Source: Streptomyces hiroshimensis (GTDB taxonomy: Bacteria; Actinomycetota; Actinomycetes; Streptomycetales; Streptomycetaceae). Taken from it: a stretch of 64,000 nucleotides of DNA. The position numbers and the translations under genes are program-made. Positions 1 to 9,426 of this stretch are shown here, piece after piece. Below the pieces are notes generated by a model. It searched no databases. It saw nothing but the letters and a program-made list of their open reading frames with translations, and had not been told where the DNA came from. The stretch lies in contig NZ_BMUT01000003.1 in assembly GCF_014650335.1 (NCBI RefSeq), positions 476,549 to 540,548 on the forward strand. The letters are read 5' to 3'. The number at the start of each line of letters is the position of its first letter. Position 1 is the first letter of the stretch.

Positions 1-1
1 C

Positions 2-973
2 GGACCTGTCGAGCGCACCCTCGCGCTGCGGCAGGCTGCCACGGTCGCCGGTGAGTTGGCGGCCGCGCTGTCGGATCTGGCTCCGGCCTTGGTCGGTGAG
101 GAACTGCCGGCGGAGTCGACCAGTCAGTCGTTCTTCCGGGTCCGTGAGCGGGAGCTGTCGGATCAGCAGGCTGCCCTGCACGGTGTCCTGGTCATCCACC
201 GCGGTCTGGAAGATCTGTGTGATGCTCCGCTGTCGGGTTCCGACATGGCGCTGGAGATGACCGGGATGCGGCAGTCGGTGCTCGATCTCACCGGCGCAGC
301 GCCGGGCGCAGACCATGACTCCGTCCCGCCGGTGGCCGTCCCCGAGGCCGGTGCGGGATCGTCGTCGGAGAGTGTGTGGAGTGCTCGGTGGCTCATCGGT
401 CACCAGGTCCATGTCCTGTTCAACGTTTGCGCTGCGGTCGCCGTGGCCGACGCCGCCCGCTCTCTGCGGCTCGGCGACGACGAGGCCGCGCTGCTGCGGC
501 TGGCCGATGCGACGGTGTATGTGCGTGGATTCCCGGCGGCTATGGCCCACGCCAGTACGATCCCGGCCGACTACTACATGGCGGCGATACGCCACACCAT
601 GGCGCCTCCGTCGGTGGAAATCCCGTTGAGCGGGCGCCAGCATCGCGGATACAAGCTGTTCCGGGCGGCGATGAAGGACCTGCTGGCCGTGGTTCCCGAC
701 TCCTACGAGCGCTTGGCAGCCCGCGCCCCGGAGCTGGCCGAAGCGCGGGGTGCTCTCCTGGAAGCCGACATCGTGGACGGTGAACGGCACGTCACCCTCG
801 CGTACTCGATGGTGCATCTGCGTCGTTCCATCGCTCAGAAACCCGAAGGCCCCGACAACGCGGTCGCCGAACTACGGCTCATGCGCCATCGTCGCGCAGC
901 CCAGTACGCCTCGCTGATCCGATTCGGGGACCACTACATCGCCGACGCCGTGGCCGGCCTGCGCCACTCGTGA
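2..973 (+). CDS. Hypothetical protein, 5' end outside the window
   Basis: The reading frame is open from the first full codon of the window, so the true start lies upstream; an in-window TTG at 56 is only a fallback. At least 323 residues, soluble, Ala/Leu-rich and probably helical, with no membrane segment. I recognise no family. Its TGA (971-973) overlaps a GTG at 970, and the next gene, a 2-oxoglutarate oxygenase, starts within 45 bp, so the two are probably co-transcribed. A partner role in a specialised pathway is inference from position only. Confidence 0.7.
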   Translation, partial: GPVERTLALRQAATVAGELAAALSDLAPALVGEELPAESTSQSFFRVRERELSDQQAALHGVLVIHRGLEDLCDAPLSGSDMALEMTGMRQSVLDLTGAAPGADHDSVPPVAVPEAGAGSSSESVWSARWLIGHQVHVLFNVCAAVAVADAARSLRLGDDEAALLRLADATVYVRGFPAAMAHASTIPADYYMAAIRHTMAPPSVEIPLSGRQHRGYKLFRAAMKDLLAVVPDSYERLAARAPELAEARGALLEADIVDGERHVTLAYSMVHLRRSIAQKPEGPDNAVAELRLMRHRRAAQYASLIRFGDHYIADAVAGLRHS

Positions 974-1014
974 GTCCGCGCGTCCGCCGCCCACGCCCCC
1001 GGCAGGAGACCCCG

Positions 1015-2025
1015 ATGCCCGAGACGACGACCGATACCACCCAAAGCACCGTCCTCGCCGCAGACCGGGAACTGGATCCGGCCGATGCCGGCACGTGCGA
1101 GCGGCTGGCCCGCACTCTGTGCACCCGCGGGCACGGCCAGGTCGACAACCCCGAGTGGGTGGCCCGGGCCCGGGACGCCTGGGAAGACCTTCCGCTACTG
1201 CTGCGCCGTGAGGTGCGCCGGTTCCGAAGGCATTCCGGCCCTCACGGCACCTTGGTGATCCGCGGCCTGCCCGTCGATCAGGCGGCCCTGCCCGAGACAC
1301 CGACCGTACCCGGCTCGGTCCAGCGCCAGGCCACGATCCCGGCGGCGGTGCTCACCATGGTGGCCTGCGGGCTCGGCGAGCCCCTCGCCTACCTGGCCGA
1401 GAAATCCGGCGCCCTCGTGCAGGACGTCGTGCCCGTCCCCGGGCAGGAGACCTTCCACGGCAACGCCGGATCGGTGCCACTGTCCTTCCACACCGAGAAC
1501 GGCTTCCACCCCCACCCGCCCGACTATGTGATCTTCCTGTGCCTGCGCGCCGACCACGACCGGATCGCCGGCATGCGCATCGCCGGCATCCGCCGAGCAC
1601 TGCCGCTCCTCACCCCGGCCGGCCGCCAGGCCCTGTTCGCACCGGAGTTCATCACCACACCTCCCCCCTCCTTCGGCCCCGGCGCTGCCGCAGGTGAGCC
1701 TGGTGTCGAGCCCCGACCGGTGCTGTCGGGAGCAGTCGAGGATCCCGACATACGCATGGCCCAACTCGTCACCACCCCGCTCACCCCTCGGGCCGCGGCG
1801 GCGCTGACCGAATTCGGCCGCGCCTGCGAGGCGACCGCCCGCACTCTGCGCCTGACACCCGGCGACCTGGTCGTCATCGACAACCGCGTCACCGTCCACG
1901 GCCGCACCGCCTTCCACCCTCGATACGACGGAGCAGACCGCTGGCTGCAACGCACGTACGTCACCACCGACCTGCGCCGCTCCCGCGACCACCGCCCCCA
2001 CGACGGCCACATACTCGCCCGCTGA
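1015..2025 (+). CDS. Clavaminate-synthase/TauD-type Fe(II)/2-oxoglutarate oxygenase
   Basis: 336 residues. The facial triad is visible: His159-Thr-Glu161 (in SFHTENGFH) and the distal His295 (in NRVTVHGR), with Arg313 placed to bind 2-oxoglutarate. The HxE (not HxD) triad and the layout fit the amino-acid beta-hydroxylase group that includes VioC and AsnO, enzymes that act on free amino acids in peptide-antibiotic pathways. The substrate here cannot be read. ATG 1015 is chosen because AGGAG lies about 8 bases upstream; an alternative GTG at 970 overlaps the upstream stop and would add 15 low-complexity residues. Likely operonic with the preceding gene. Confidence 0.85.
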   Translation: MPETTTDTTQSTVLAADRELDPADAGTCERLARTLCTRGHGQVDNPEWVARARDAWEDLPLLLRREVRRFRRHSGPHGTLVIRGLPVDQAALPETPTVPGSVQRQATIPAAVLTMVACGLGEPLAYLAEKSGALVQDVVPVPGQETFHGNAGSVPLSFHTENGFHPHPPDYVIFLCLRADHDRIAGMRIAGIRRALPLLTPAGRQALFAPEFITTPPPSFGPGAAAGEPGVEPRPVLSGAVEDPDIRMAQLVTTPLTPRAAAALTEFGRACEATARTLRLTPGDLVVIDNRVTVHGRTAFHPRYDGADRWLQRTYVTTDLRRSRDHRPHDGHILAR

Positions 2026-2043
2026 CCAGCAACATCTTCACCG

Positions 2044-2691
2044 TCACCGTGTCGCCGAGGCGAACGACCCTTCGGCCGCCACGCGAACAGGACCACCATG
2101 TGAGGGCGCCGGCATCCTCCTGTGACTCAGCGGACTCCCAAGTCCAGAAGTGGTCGAGGAACCGGAGATGGGGCCGATCGCGATGGCCCGCGTCGAGATG
2201 CGGCGCGGGCCGTACTCCAGGGCGAAGCTGCGGGTGAGGCTCTCGGCTGCAGCTTTGGCCGCGTCGTAGCCGGCCTTGTAACGGTGTGCCCGGGTGCCGC
2301 CGACCGAGCCGAGGACAAGCATGGCGCCCGGTACGCGGTGGGCTGCCGCGGCCTCGGCGACCGTACGCAGGACCGCGTAAGTGGTCACCAGGTTGTCCTC
2401 GATCGCCGTACGGAAGTCGTCTACGTCGTTGGTGGCGATCCGGGCGAGGTGAGGTACCCGCCCGGCAGCGTGGAAGAGCTCCACGCGTTCAGCTCCGTCG
2501 ACGAACTCGTCGACCAGCTGCTTGAAACGCTCGGAGCGGCAGTCGACAGCGTGCCATCCCCGCACCGTGCCGGCGGGGGCCCCGGCCGGTTCGGAGTCGA
2601 CGAGGAGAAGGCGTCCCGGCTGGGCGGCGAGGTATGCGGCGAGCGGGCGGCCGATGAAGCCGGCTGCTCCTACAACGATGCGGTGGACCAC
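2044..2691 (-). CDS. Short-chain dehydrogenase/reductase, probably C-terminally truncated
   Basis: 215 residues. The N-terminal Rossmann motif GAAGFIG (8-14), a catalytic-type Ser129 and Tyr142-x3-Lys146 mark an SDR oxidoreductase. After the Gly-Pro-Ile at 173-175 the family-like sequence stops and about 40 Ser/Pro/Arg-rich residues follow, whereas SDRs normally carry about 60 more ordered residues including the substrate lid. The 3' end therefore looks lost or frameshifted. GTG 2691 abuts the stop codon (2692-2694) of the broken glycosyltransferase upstream, so the two were once one operon. Probably inactive. Confidence 0.6.
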   Translation of the reverse strand: MVHRIVVGAAGFIGRPLAAYLAAQPGRLLLVDSEPAGAPAGTVRGWHAVDCRSERFKQLVDEFVDGAERVELFHAAGRVPHLARIATNDVDDFRTAIEDNLVTTYAVLRTVAEAAAAHRVPGAMLVLGSVGGTRAHRYKAGYDAAKAAAESLTRSFALEYGPRRISTRAIAIGPISGSSTTSGLGSPLSHRRMPAPSHGGPVRVAAEGSFASATR

Positions 2692-3384
2692 TTAGGCCGC
2701 CAGGATTCGGTGGTAGAAGTCGCCCAGGGCGTCCGCTGCCTCGTCCCACCGCGGCAGGGTCAGAGCCCCCGGCCCGCTCGCCATCCGTTGTCCTTCCTGT
2801 GGGACCATCAGGGCTTCCTGCCAGCGCAGCACGGCCACATCGTCGTCCCACGGCTCCACGATCTGCCAGTCCTCGAGCGCCGGCCCGTAGGCGTCCGCCC
2901 CCACCGGCGGTGGTGACAAGATCCGGCGGCCTTGCTGCGCCGCGGCCACCAGCACGCCGCTGGACCACACCCGCCGGTAGGGCAGCGCAACCCAGTCCAC
3001 CTGCTCCAGCAGCCGCACGAACTCGGAACCGGGGTGGAAACCCGGAAGGTAGCGGACACGGTCGTGGGCGGCCGCGATCTCGGTCAGGGTGTGGTGCGTG
3101 GCCGGATCGTCCGGGAATCAGGCGATCAGCAGCCGCTGCTCCCCTCTGGCGTGCCGGACGAACGCCTGCGCGCAGGCAGCGGTCCGCTTGTAGGGTCGCA
3201 GCCGTCCGAAGCAGCCGATCGTCGCGCCGTACGGGGATCCCCCTCGGCCGGGGACGAGTTGGGGGTATCGGGGGCGGGGCAGGTGCAGCGCCGGACCGGG
3301 CAGGCGACTGCGGCGAGTTCTTCTCGACGGCGTTGCCGCGGTCCATGCGCCGCTGCCGCCAGGCCGGAGAGCCGGCGGGTACAC
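2692..3384 (-). pseudogene. Glycosyltransferase (GT-B, family-4-like) remnant with an internal TGA
   Basis: Translation of the minus strand gives a GT-B C-terminal half: a GRLRPYKR segment typical of the nucleotide-sugar-binding domain, then, in the same frame, a PDDPATHH segment, a YLPGFHP segment and a SSGVLVAAAQQG segment near the end. The frame is cut by a TGA at 3118-3120 directly after LLIA, where a small residue such as Gly is expected. No convincing N-terminal acceptor domain was found upstream of about 3384. The gene is thus a double casualty: 5' truncation and a nonsense codon. A GTG at 3018 could still start a 108-residue fragment. Confidence 0.65.
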
Positions 3385-3476
3385 CGTCCGCCTCGGCAGT
3401 TCGCCGATCAGCCCAGGGGCCGGACTCGGCGAGCGCGGCTGGTATGGGAGGTGGTGGCGCCGGGTAGGGCGGAATC

Positions 3477-4442
3477 ATGCCCAACATCCCCCTGGCCGGA
3501 GTGGCGCTGCGAAGGGTGCTGGCGGTCGTCGACCAGACGGCGGAGGCGGCGACAGAGTGGGCGACCGCCCTTCGGATCCGCCCGGATGACGCCGCCGCGA
3601 TGCGCACCGCGCCAACGCCGCTCGGCGTCGATGCATCGGCGTTCGCGCCTGCGGAGTTCGAGGCTGTAGCCCGCCATCTGGAACCGCTGGACCAGCTGAT
3701 CGCGGCCGTCCCGCCATGTGCCGACGGGATGCGGTGGCGCTACCTGGACGAAGTCGTCCTGTTCCGCTGCGAGCAGGAAGTGCCCATTCCGTTCGACGAG
3801 TTCACCACATCCCTCGACATCAGCCAGGTGATCGGTCTGACCAGCGGCTACCTCGGCGGCCGTACGGATGTCCGGGCACGCGACGAGGTCGGAAGGCCGA
3901 TTCGGCAGGTCGAACGCAGCATCAGCCGGGCCCAGCCCGCCTATCTCGCGTTGTCCGGCGCCGATGTACTCGACGTCTGCAAGCTGGAAACCATCGACTA
4001 CGGCCCCGACGAGCAGCTGCTGCGCTGGCGGCAGATCCACAGCGTGAACGGCTCCGCGCTCCAGGACGACGGCTCGGTGTCCTTCGCCCGGACCACGGAC
4101 GGCACCAGAGTGACCATCTGTGCCTATCAGCAGTTCGCCCTCCCCCCGCTGTGGCAGGCGATCACCCCCGTCCTGTGGTCCGCAGTCCGGCGCGCCCTGG
4201 TGGAGGACGCCTACCGCAGGTCCTTCCACACCACCCTGAACACCATCGCGGCACACGGGCAGGGCAGCACAGTGCCGGTCGCAGGGACGGCCAGTGCCGC
4301 CTCCTCGCTCCGGGACACCGTCGCGCGCGTGGCCGAGCCGTTGACCCTGCTGGCCGGGTTGGCCCCGTGGAGGCCGACGCGGCCCGAGTCCACCGACAGT
4401 TCCGGGTTCCGCCACTTCAGGCCCGAGAGGCAGCCCCGTTGA
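3477..4442 (+). CDS. Hypothetical protein coupled to a beta-propeller protein
   Basis: 321 residues, soluble, with no family I recognise. The ATG at 3477 starts a frame with normal streptomycete codon use. A distinctive C-terminal helix contains the FHTTLNTIAAHG segment. The stop codon overlaps the TTG start of the next gene (TTGA at 4439-4442), so translation is almost certainly coupled and the two products probably act together. The gene lies beside the glycosyltransferase and SDR remnants and the 2OG oxygenase, so it may belong to a decayed specialised-metabolism locus; that is inference. Confidence 0.65.
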   Translation: MPNIPLAGVALRRVLAVVDQTAEAATEWATALRIRPDDAAAMRTAPTPLGVDASAFAPAEFEAVARHLEPLDQLIAAVPPCADGMRWRYLDEVVLFRCEQEVPIPFDEFTTSLDISQVIGLTSGYLGGRTDVRARDEVGRPIRQVERSISRAQPAYLALSGADVLDVCKLETIDYGPDEQLLRWRQIHSVNGSALQDDGSVSFARTTDGTRVTICAYQQFALPPLWQAITPVLWSAVRRALVEDAYRRSFHTTLNTIAAHGQGSTVPVAGTASAASSLRDTVARVAEPLTLLAGLAPWRPTRPESTDSSGFRHFRPERQPR

Positions 4443-5677
4443 CGCCGCCCGCCACTCCGCCGCACGGGTACCCGTACGCCTTCCACATCGCCCTCGACGG
4501 CAACGGGCTCAACGGACTCGAAGGCCGGGCGGGCGTCTGCGTGTTCCGCTACGACCCCGCCACCGGCCGGTACGCGTACAAGATCGAGTACTACGACGGC
4601 ATCGTCGGAGGCCACGCCGTCAGCGTCAGCCCGGATCACGCGCTCGGGTTCCTCGGCAACACCGGCCAGCACCTGCTCTTCTACGACACCGCCACGCTCG
4701 AGGAGGCCGACCGCCTGTCCACCCTGCGGATCGAGCCCACCGACTCGTCCATCAAAGGAACCACGCACATCGCCTGGCTGGGCGACCGGGACATCGTCGG
4801 CGCGATCGGCGAGCACCTGTGGCGGTTCGACATCGACAAGCTCGGCCGTCCCGAGCGCCTGGGCCCACACGGCCTGAAGCTGCCCCACGCCATGAAGACC
4901 ACGGCCTCCGGCCGTTACCTCGTCTACGGAGGCATGGACCACCCCGGCCGCGGCGAGGCCCGCGAGGTCGGCATCTTCGACCTGCGCACCGGCAAGACCC
5001 GGCGCGTCGACTTACCCGCCACCTGCTGGCATGTGGCGGTCCATCCTCGCGAGGACCGGTTCTACGCCCTCTCCTTCCGCGTCCTGCCCCAGGAAGGGCA
5101 CGACTGGCACGAATGGGCCATGGCCTACCTCAAGGAATACGTCTTCGAGATCGACGCCGAACACGGACAGGTCCTACGCCACTGGGCGGCTCCCCGTGAG
5201 ACCCCGGCACACATCAACTCGGACGTCTGCGTCTCCGACCGTGAACTGATCTACTGCAACGGCGGCAGCGGCACCATCGTCATGATCGACCTGGACGACT
5301 TCTCCACCCACCGCATCATCGACGAGCGCCCCGGCCTGCCCGAGCAACTGCTCGCCGGCCGACAGGCACTGCACCAAGTGACCGACGCCTTCACCCGCGG
5401 CTCACCGACCGCGAGCAGCAGGCACTTCCTCGCCGCCCTGCGGGTCTCGCGCGGAACCCTGCTCGATTCGGTGTACGCCTGCCAGCTCTCCGCTGACCAG
5501 ACGCTGCTGTTCACCGCCAACCGGGGGCTCAACACCATCACCGTCTACGACTATCCGGCCAACACGGTCCGGCAGCGGGTGCGCATGCCACAGCTGCGGC
5601 AGTATGTCGACGGCCTCTCCTGGAGGCACGACCCGCGTCTTGGCTTCCACCACAGCACGCTGATCTCTCCTCCGTGA
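4439..5677 (+). CDS. Beta-propeller (YncE/WD40-like) protein
   Basis: 412 residues from TTG 4439. Repeated blade-like units alternate short beta-strands with turns: SVSPDHALGFLGN, FDIDKLGRPERLG, FDLRTGKTRRVDLP, MIDLDDFSTHRI, LSADQTLLFTANRGL. This is the pattern of YVTN/lactonase-like propellers. No signal peptide is seen, so it is probably cytoplasmic. The same frame is open much further upstream, but sequence there is the shadow of the preceding gene, and the blade repeats begin only after 4439. Translationally coupled to the upstream unknown protein. Enzymatic or scaffold role not determinable. Confidence 0.65.
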   Translation: MTPPATPPHGYPYAFHIALDGNGLNGLEGRAGVCVFRYDPATGRYAYKIEYYDGIVGGHAVSVSPDHALGFLGNTGQHLLFYDTATLEEADRLSTLRIEPTDSSIKGTTHIAWLGDRDIVGAIGEHLWRFDIDKLGRPERLGPHGLKLPHAMKTTASGRYLVYGGMDHPGRGEAREVGIFDLRTGKTRRVDLPATCWHVAVHPREDRFYALSFRVLPQEGHDWHEWAMAYLKEYVFEIDAEHGQVLRHWAAPRETPAHINSDVCVSDRELIYCNGGSGTIVMIDLDDFSTHRIIDERPGLPEQLLAGRQALHQVTDAFTRGSPTASSRHFLAALRVSRGTLLDSVYACQLSADQTLLFTANRGLNTITVYDYPANTVRQRVRMPQLRQYVDGLSWRHDPRLGFHHSTLISPP

Positions 5678-6197
5678 ACGCCAATTCACGACCCAGGCCG
5701 GTAGCTCCCCGGCATGGGGCCCACGCATCTGAACTAACGAACGGCTCGTGGAACGGTCTACCACGGCCCGCGTCTCTGTGCCGATCCTCGGCAGCGCGCG
5801 GCGAGCGATGGCGGCCCGAGGAGCGCTCGGCAGGGTTTACCCCGCACAGCGTGGCGAAGGACGCCTCACTGCAGCACTACCACCCTTCCAGGAGAGGGCC
5901 GTGCAGGCGGTCGAGGGCGGCCCGGCTGCGGCCAAGTCCGGGCAGAGCGAACTCGCCAGGATCCGGTCGTCGAAGCGGCCCACGCAGATTTCGCCGCCCT
6001 GGCGGTCGGCGCCCCTGCCCAATCTGCATCCACTGGATTGACTACCGACTGAGCACCACATCGACCACAAAGAGCTACGTGCTCACTCCGCCGTGGCTTT
6101 GGCAGCACAGTGCCCAGACCGCATGGTCGCATGGGTGCACGCCAGACGTTGCCAGGAGCGTCTTCAGCAACCAGTCCTCCTCCGGCCTGGAGCACTG
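5678..6197 (+). other. Gene-free stretch
   Basis: 520 bp between the propeller gene and the PLAT protein. Open frames exist on both strands but none has a ribosome binding site or protein-like composition that I trust. A promoter for the downstream secreted protein is expected here, but I see no clear -10/-35 pair. Confidence 0.4.
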
Positions 6198-6785
6198 ATG
6201 TCCGCCATGTGCCCGCGCTGGACTCCTCCCGAGAGTTACTGCCGCGCCCGCCGTCTGGTCAAGCGCCTCGGTATCGCAGTCGTGGCCGTTGCCGCGCTCA
6301 CCGCCGCGCCCGCCGCGCAGGCGGCACCTTCTCCGGTGGACATCTACACGATCACCATCCACACATGTGATCGCCGGTATGCCGGGACGGACAACACTCC
6401 GCAGGTCCGTGTCACCAACGCCCGTGGGCAGCATTCGTCCTGGACCAAGCTCGACAAACCCGGCTACAACGACTTCGAGCGCGGAGACCGCGACAGCTAT
6501 CCCGTTCCCGTCCCGATGGGCTTCGGACAACCCACCCGGATTCAGCTCTGGAAAGGCGGGAGGGACGACTGGTGCTTCGACAGCGTGATTTTCTCCGCTC
6601 CGGGAGGTTCTCCTTCAGCTGATGCCGACATGCCGCGAGGCAGCTACTACGACCGCGTCTACACCTGGCTCACCAATACCAGGACCAGGCGGGAGGTTCA
6701 AGGCGAGCGTGCCTTTAACGTAGTGGACTACTACTACCAACGCTACACACCGGAGTGGCGACTGCTGGCTTGGCTCCCTCGATAG
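6198..6785 (+). CDS. Secreted PLAT/LH2-domain protein
   Basis: 195 residues from ATG 6198 (GGAG 5 bases upstream). The N-terminus is a signal peptide: basic start, hydrophobic stretch RLGIAVVAVAALTAAPAAQA, Ala-x-Ala cleavage region near residue 40. The mature part matches a PLAT/LH2 beta-sandwich: IYTITIHTCD, then AGTDNTPQVRV, and a LWKGGRDDWCFDSVIF segment. Two Cys residues may form a disulfide. PLAT domains bind lipids or proteins, often next to a hydrolase, but no hydrolase gene is adjacent. The frame is open upstream to 6093, but the signal peptide fixes the start at or near 6198. Confidence 0.75.
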   Translation: MSAMCPRWTPPESYCRARRLVKRLGIAVVAVAALTAAPAAQAAPSPVDIYTITIHTCDRRYAGTDNTPQVRVTNARGQHSSWTKLDKPGYNDFERGDRDSYPVPVPMGFGQPTRIQLWKGGRDDWCFDSVIFSAPGGSPSADADMPRGSYYDRVYTWLTNTRTRREVQGERAFNVVDYYYQRYTPEWRLLAWLPR

Positions 6786-7429
6786 GGCGTGTCCGGAAGA
6801 TGGCTCTTCCAAGATTTTCGTAGCCGGTGATGGTCATGTCCCCTGTAGGACACCGTTGGCGAATTCGGGGGTCGTTGCCAAAGGATCTCGCGGTCGCGGG
6901 ATGATGGGTTCGACTGGTGTGGGGGCGCGACCTTGAGGTGATCGATGTGTCGCTGCGCCCCCGTGCTCCTGGTGAAGTCCCCGCTCGGACAGCGGAGGTG
7001 GCCCGGCTGGCGTTCCCGAAGGGCTGTTTGTGCATGCGGATCCGGGAGGTGCTCGGTCCGCTGTTCACGGACGAGAACTTCGCCGATCTGTTTCCACAGC
7101 GCGGCCAGCCGGCCTGGCCGCCTCATCAGCTGGCGATCGTGTCGGTACTTCAGTTCGTGGAAGGGCTGTCGGACCGCCAGGCTGCGGCCGCTGTCCGTGG
7201 ACGCATCGACTGGAAGTTTCTCCTGGGGCTGGAGCTGACCGATCCGGGCTTCGACCACTCCCTGTTGAGCGAGTTCCGCGACCGGAACGTGGCAGGCGGG
7301 GATCCTGAACGCCTGCTGAACCTGGTGCTGGAGCGCCTGCGGGAGGTCGGCCTGCTCAAGCGCCCAGGTCAGGAGGTTAAGTATCAAGGTAGGTGCCTGT
7401 TTCTAAACCCCCTGGAGCGTGGGCGGTAG
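6786..7429 (+). mobile_element. IS1182-like insertion sequence remnant (5' part of transposase)
   Basis: An open frame from about 6917 (GTG starts, e.g. 6947) encodes the N-terminal part of an IS1182-family transposase: IREVLGPLFTDENFADLFP, LSDRQAAAAVRGRIDWKF and a FDHSLLSEFRDR segment. Similarity stops near 7370; the last residues before the stop at 7429 are unrelated, so the catalytic core and right end are lost. The GGGCGTGTCCGG just after the PLAT gene (6786-6797) resembles an IS end. Not expected to be active. Confidence 0.7.
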
Positions 7430-7509
7430 CCTGACAGCAGGTGGGCCAAGGGTGAAGGTGCTGACCGTCACCTTCGGATCGATCAAGCCGCCGGGCTCCT
7501 CGGAAGGCT

Positions 7510-8148
7510 CTAGGCAGCGGTGGTTCGGGTTGACGCCACGGTTTTAGTAGAGGCATCCTCCACCGTCTCGGCGACACGGCCGGCCAGGTCCTCCCACGGA
7601 CGTGGAGCAATGACCGGCACGTCGGCCGCCCGCGCCTGTGCGGCGAGCCACCGGCCGTACAGCACGCTGACGCGTGCGCGATGGCGCTGTGGTCCGGCCT
7701 CCGGCTCCCGGCGCAGGTAGTTGGCCGTCACCTGCCCCTCATCGTCCTCGTGGAGGAAGACGGCACGGACCGGACCTTTGGGCGTCGCCGGTCCGGGCAG
7801 GACATAGTCCCCTTCCAGGATCACCGGGGTGTCGGTGCCCACATGGTTGGCCACCACCGCCTCGATCGCCGGCGCCAGCGCCTCGGCGATCGCGATCTGC
7901 CGCTCGACCACCGACTCGGGCGTCCGGCGGGCGGCCTCCGGGTGCGTGCGCCAGAAGTGGACCTCCGGCAGGTGCTCGGGCAGTGTCACCGCAAGGAGCG
8001 CCTCCACGATGTCGTCGACCTCCACGACGGGCACGTCGTACCGTCGTGCCAATGCCCGCCCGACACCGGTCTTCCCCATCCCCGACGCGCCCCCGACGAC
8101 GAGCACCCGCCAGTCGGGAAGACCCCTCACCTCATCCGTACCGTCCAC
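7510..8148 (-). CDS. P-loop kinase (2-phosphoglycerate-kinase-like AAA/zeta fold)
   Basis: 212 residues. The Walker A motif GGASGMGKT lies near residues 19-27 and is followed by a VVEVDDIVEAL segment, the Asp-Asp arrangement of small-molecule kinases related to 2-phosphoglycerate kinase and adenylate-kinase-like P-loop proteins. A VILEGDYVLPG segment and an Arg-rich lid (REPEAGPQRHRAR) support phosphoryl transfer. Cytoplasmic. The gene stands alone on the minus strand between an IS remnant and a perfect hairpin. Substrate unknown. Confidence 0.7.
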   Translation of the reverse strand: MDGTDEVRGLPDWRVLVVGGASGMGKTGVGRALARRYDVPVVEVDDIVEALLAVTLPEHLPEVHFWRTHPEAARRTPESVVERQIAIAEALAPAIEAVVANHVGTDTPVILEGDYVLPGPATPKGPVRAVFLHEDDEGQVTANYLRREPEAGPQRHRARVSVLYGRWLAAQARAADVPVIAPRPWEDLAGRVAETVEDASTKTVASTRTTAA

Positions 8149-8206
8149 ACGGGCAGAGTACTGTAGCCGCTTCTTTCACCTGGGCCATACCAGCCGCAGC
8201 GGTTCC

Positions 8207-8243
8207 CGTTCGGGGAACGGTCGCGGTGACCGTTCCCCGAACG
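8207..8243. terminator. Perfect 15-bp hairpin
   Basis: 8207-8221 and 8229-8243 are exact reverse complements around a 7-base loop CGCGGTG. It sits 59 bp upstream of the minus-strand kinase start and next to the AraC remnant. No U-tract follows on either side, so it may be a GC-type terminator insulating the kinase, or an operator. Confidence 0.4.
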
Positions 8244-8529
8244 CTTGAACAAAGTTCCCCTTTCGGCCTAACGGCTCTTGATGTCCCGTCTCACGAGATC
8301 TTCTCTCCGTCTCCCCGGACGCTGTCCGATCCGCCCGTGAGGGACAAGGTCGCTTTGGGACAGCCCAGCTCGAAGGACTGCCGTCCGGCGGCGGTCAGCC
8401 TTGGAAACGCGCCTGAGCGACAACATCAGGTGAGACAGAGGTGCCGTACTTGACGTCGACCGTGCGGCGACGCGGTCGGTACCTCTCCCGGAGCCGCCGG
8501 GCCGTACAGACCTGGCGCCAGGGCACGGG

Positions 8530-8857
8530 CTCACAGTCTGCTGCGGCAGCGATTCGCTGAGAACATCGCCGCCGACGATCTTGCCCGGATCGCCGGGTGC
8601 AGCCGCTTCGCGCTGAAAGGGGCTTCCGCGCGGCGTACGGCTTCGCCTCCAGCGAATACCAAGGCGACCTGCGACTGCGCCGCGCCCGCGCGCTCCTCGC
8701 CGAGGGCACAGCGCCTTCGACAGCGGCCGCCGAAGCCGGCTTCGCAGACCAGGCCCACCTCACCCGCTGGTTCACCCGCACCTACGGTGTCACGCCGGCC
8801 TCCTACCGGATGGCGCTCATGTCCCCCGTCGCGGGCGTGCCGTCGGCGAGCCCGTAG
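8530..8857 (+). pseudogene. AraC-family regulator DNA-binding domain, frameshifted
   Basis: The first part (about 8530-8620) reads LLRQRFAENIAADDL then IAGCSRFALK in one frame. The second (from about 8615 to 8857) reads RGFRAAYGFASSEYQGDLR, then the second HTH (STAAAEAGFADQAHLTRWF) and the typical TYGVTPASYR end in another. Together they are one AraC C-terminal domain broken by a single-base deletion near 8615-8622. No cupin-type sensor domain is present upstream. The end runs into the 3' end of the opposing dihydrofolate-reductase-like gene. Confidence 0.65.
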
Positions 8858-9426
8858 CGCAGGTACACGGTGCCCTTCGGGCCGGCTGCCGGGGGTGCGA
8901 GGAGCGTGGCGTTGGTGGGCACTGCGCCGTTGTCGAACACCTTCTTCCCGACGCCGAGCACGATGGGGTGCAGCCAGAGGTCGAGACGGTCGAAGAGCTT
9001 CTCGCGCAGGAGGGTCTGCACGAAGTTCAGGCTCCCGACGACCTTCACGTGCTCGTGCCGGTCACGGATTTCGCGCACCGCGCCGGCGAGGTCCGGGCCG
9101 AGCTGCGTGGACCCGGCCCACGAGAGGTCGGGCCTGCCACGAGAGGCCACGTACTTCGGGACGCTGTTGAAGAGTGCGGCGATCTCGTTGTCCTCGCCGC
9201 CCTCCTGGTGAGGCCAGTAGGCGGCGAAGATGTCGTACGTCCGCCGGCCGAGCAGGAGGGCGTCCGTGCCTTCGTACGCGGCAGCGACCTGCGCCCCGGC
9301 GACCTCGTCCAGCAGGGGCGCCTGCCAGCCGCCGAACGGGAACCCCACCGGGTCCTCGTCAGGACCGCCGGGAGCCTGCCCGACGAGGTCGAGAGTCGCG
9401 AACAGCTCGATGTGGATGAGGCCCAT
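8803..9426 (-). CDS. RibD C-terminal/dihydrofolate-reductase-like protein
   Basis: 207 residues. The start MGLIHIELFATLDLVG, the central ALLLGRRTYDIFAAYWP and the VKVVGSLNFVQTLL and LDLWLHPIVLGVGKKVF segments are those of the widespread actinobacterial 'dihydrofolate reductase family' (RibD C-terminal fold), NADPH-dependent reductases of mostly unknown substrate. Full-length and without anomalies. Convergent with the AraC fragment, with a 55-bp 3' overlap. Confidence 0.85.
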   Translation of the reverse strand: MGLIHIELFATLDLVGQAPGGPDEDPVGFPFGGWQAPLLDEVAGAQVAAAYEGTDALLLGRRTYDIFAAYWPHQEGGEDNEIAALFNSVPKYVASRGRPDLSWAGSTQLGPDLAGAVREIRDRHEHVKVVGSLNFVQTLLREKLFDRLDLWLHPIVLGVGKKVFDNGAVPTNATLLAPPAAGPKGTVYLRYGLADGTPATGDMSAIR

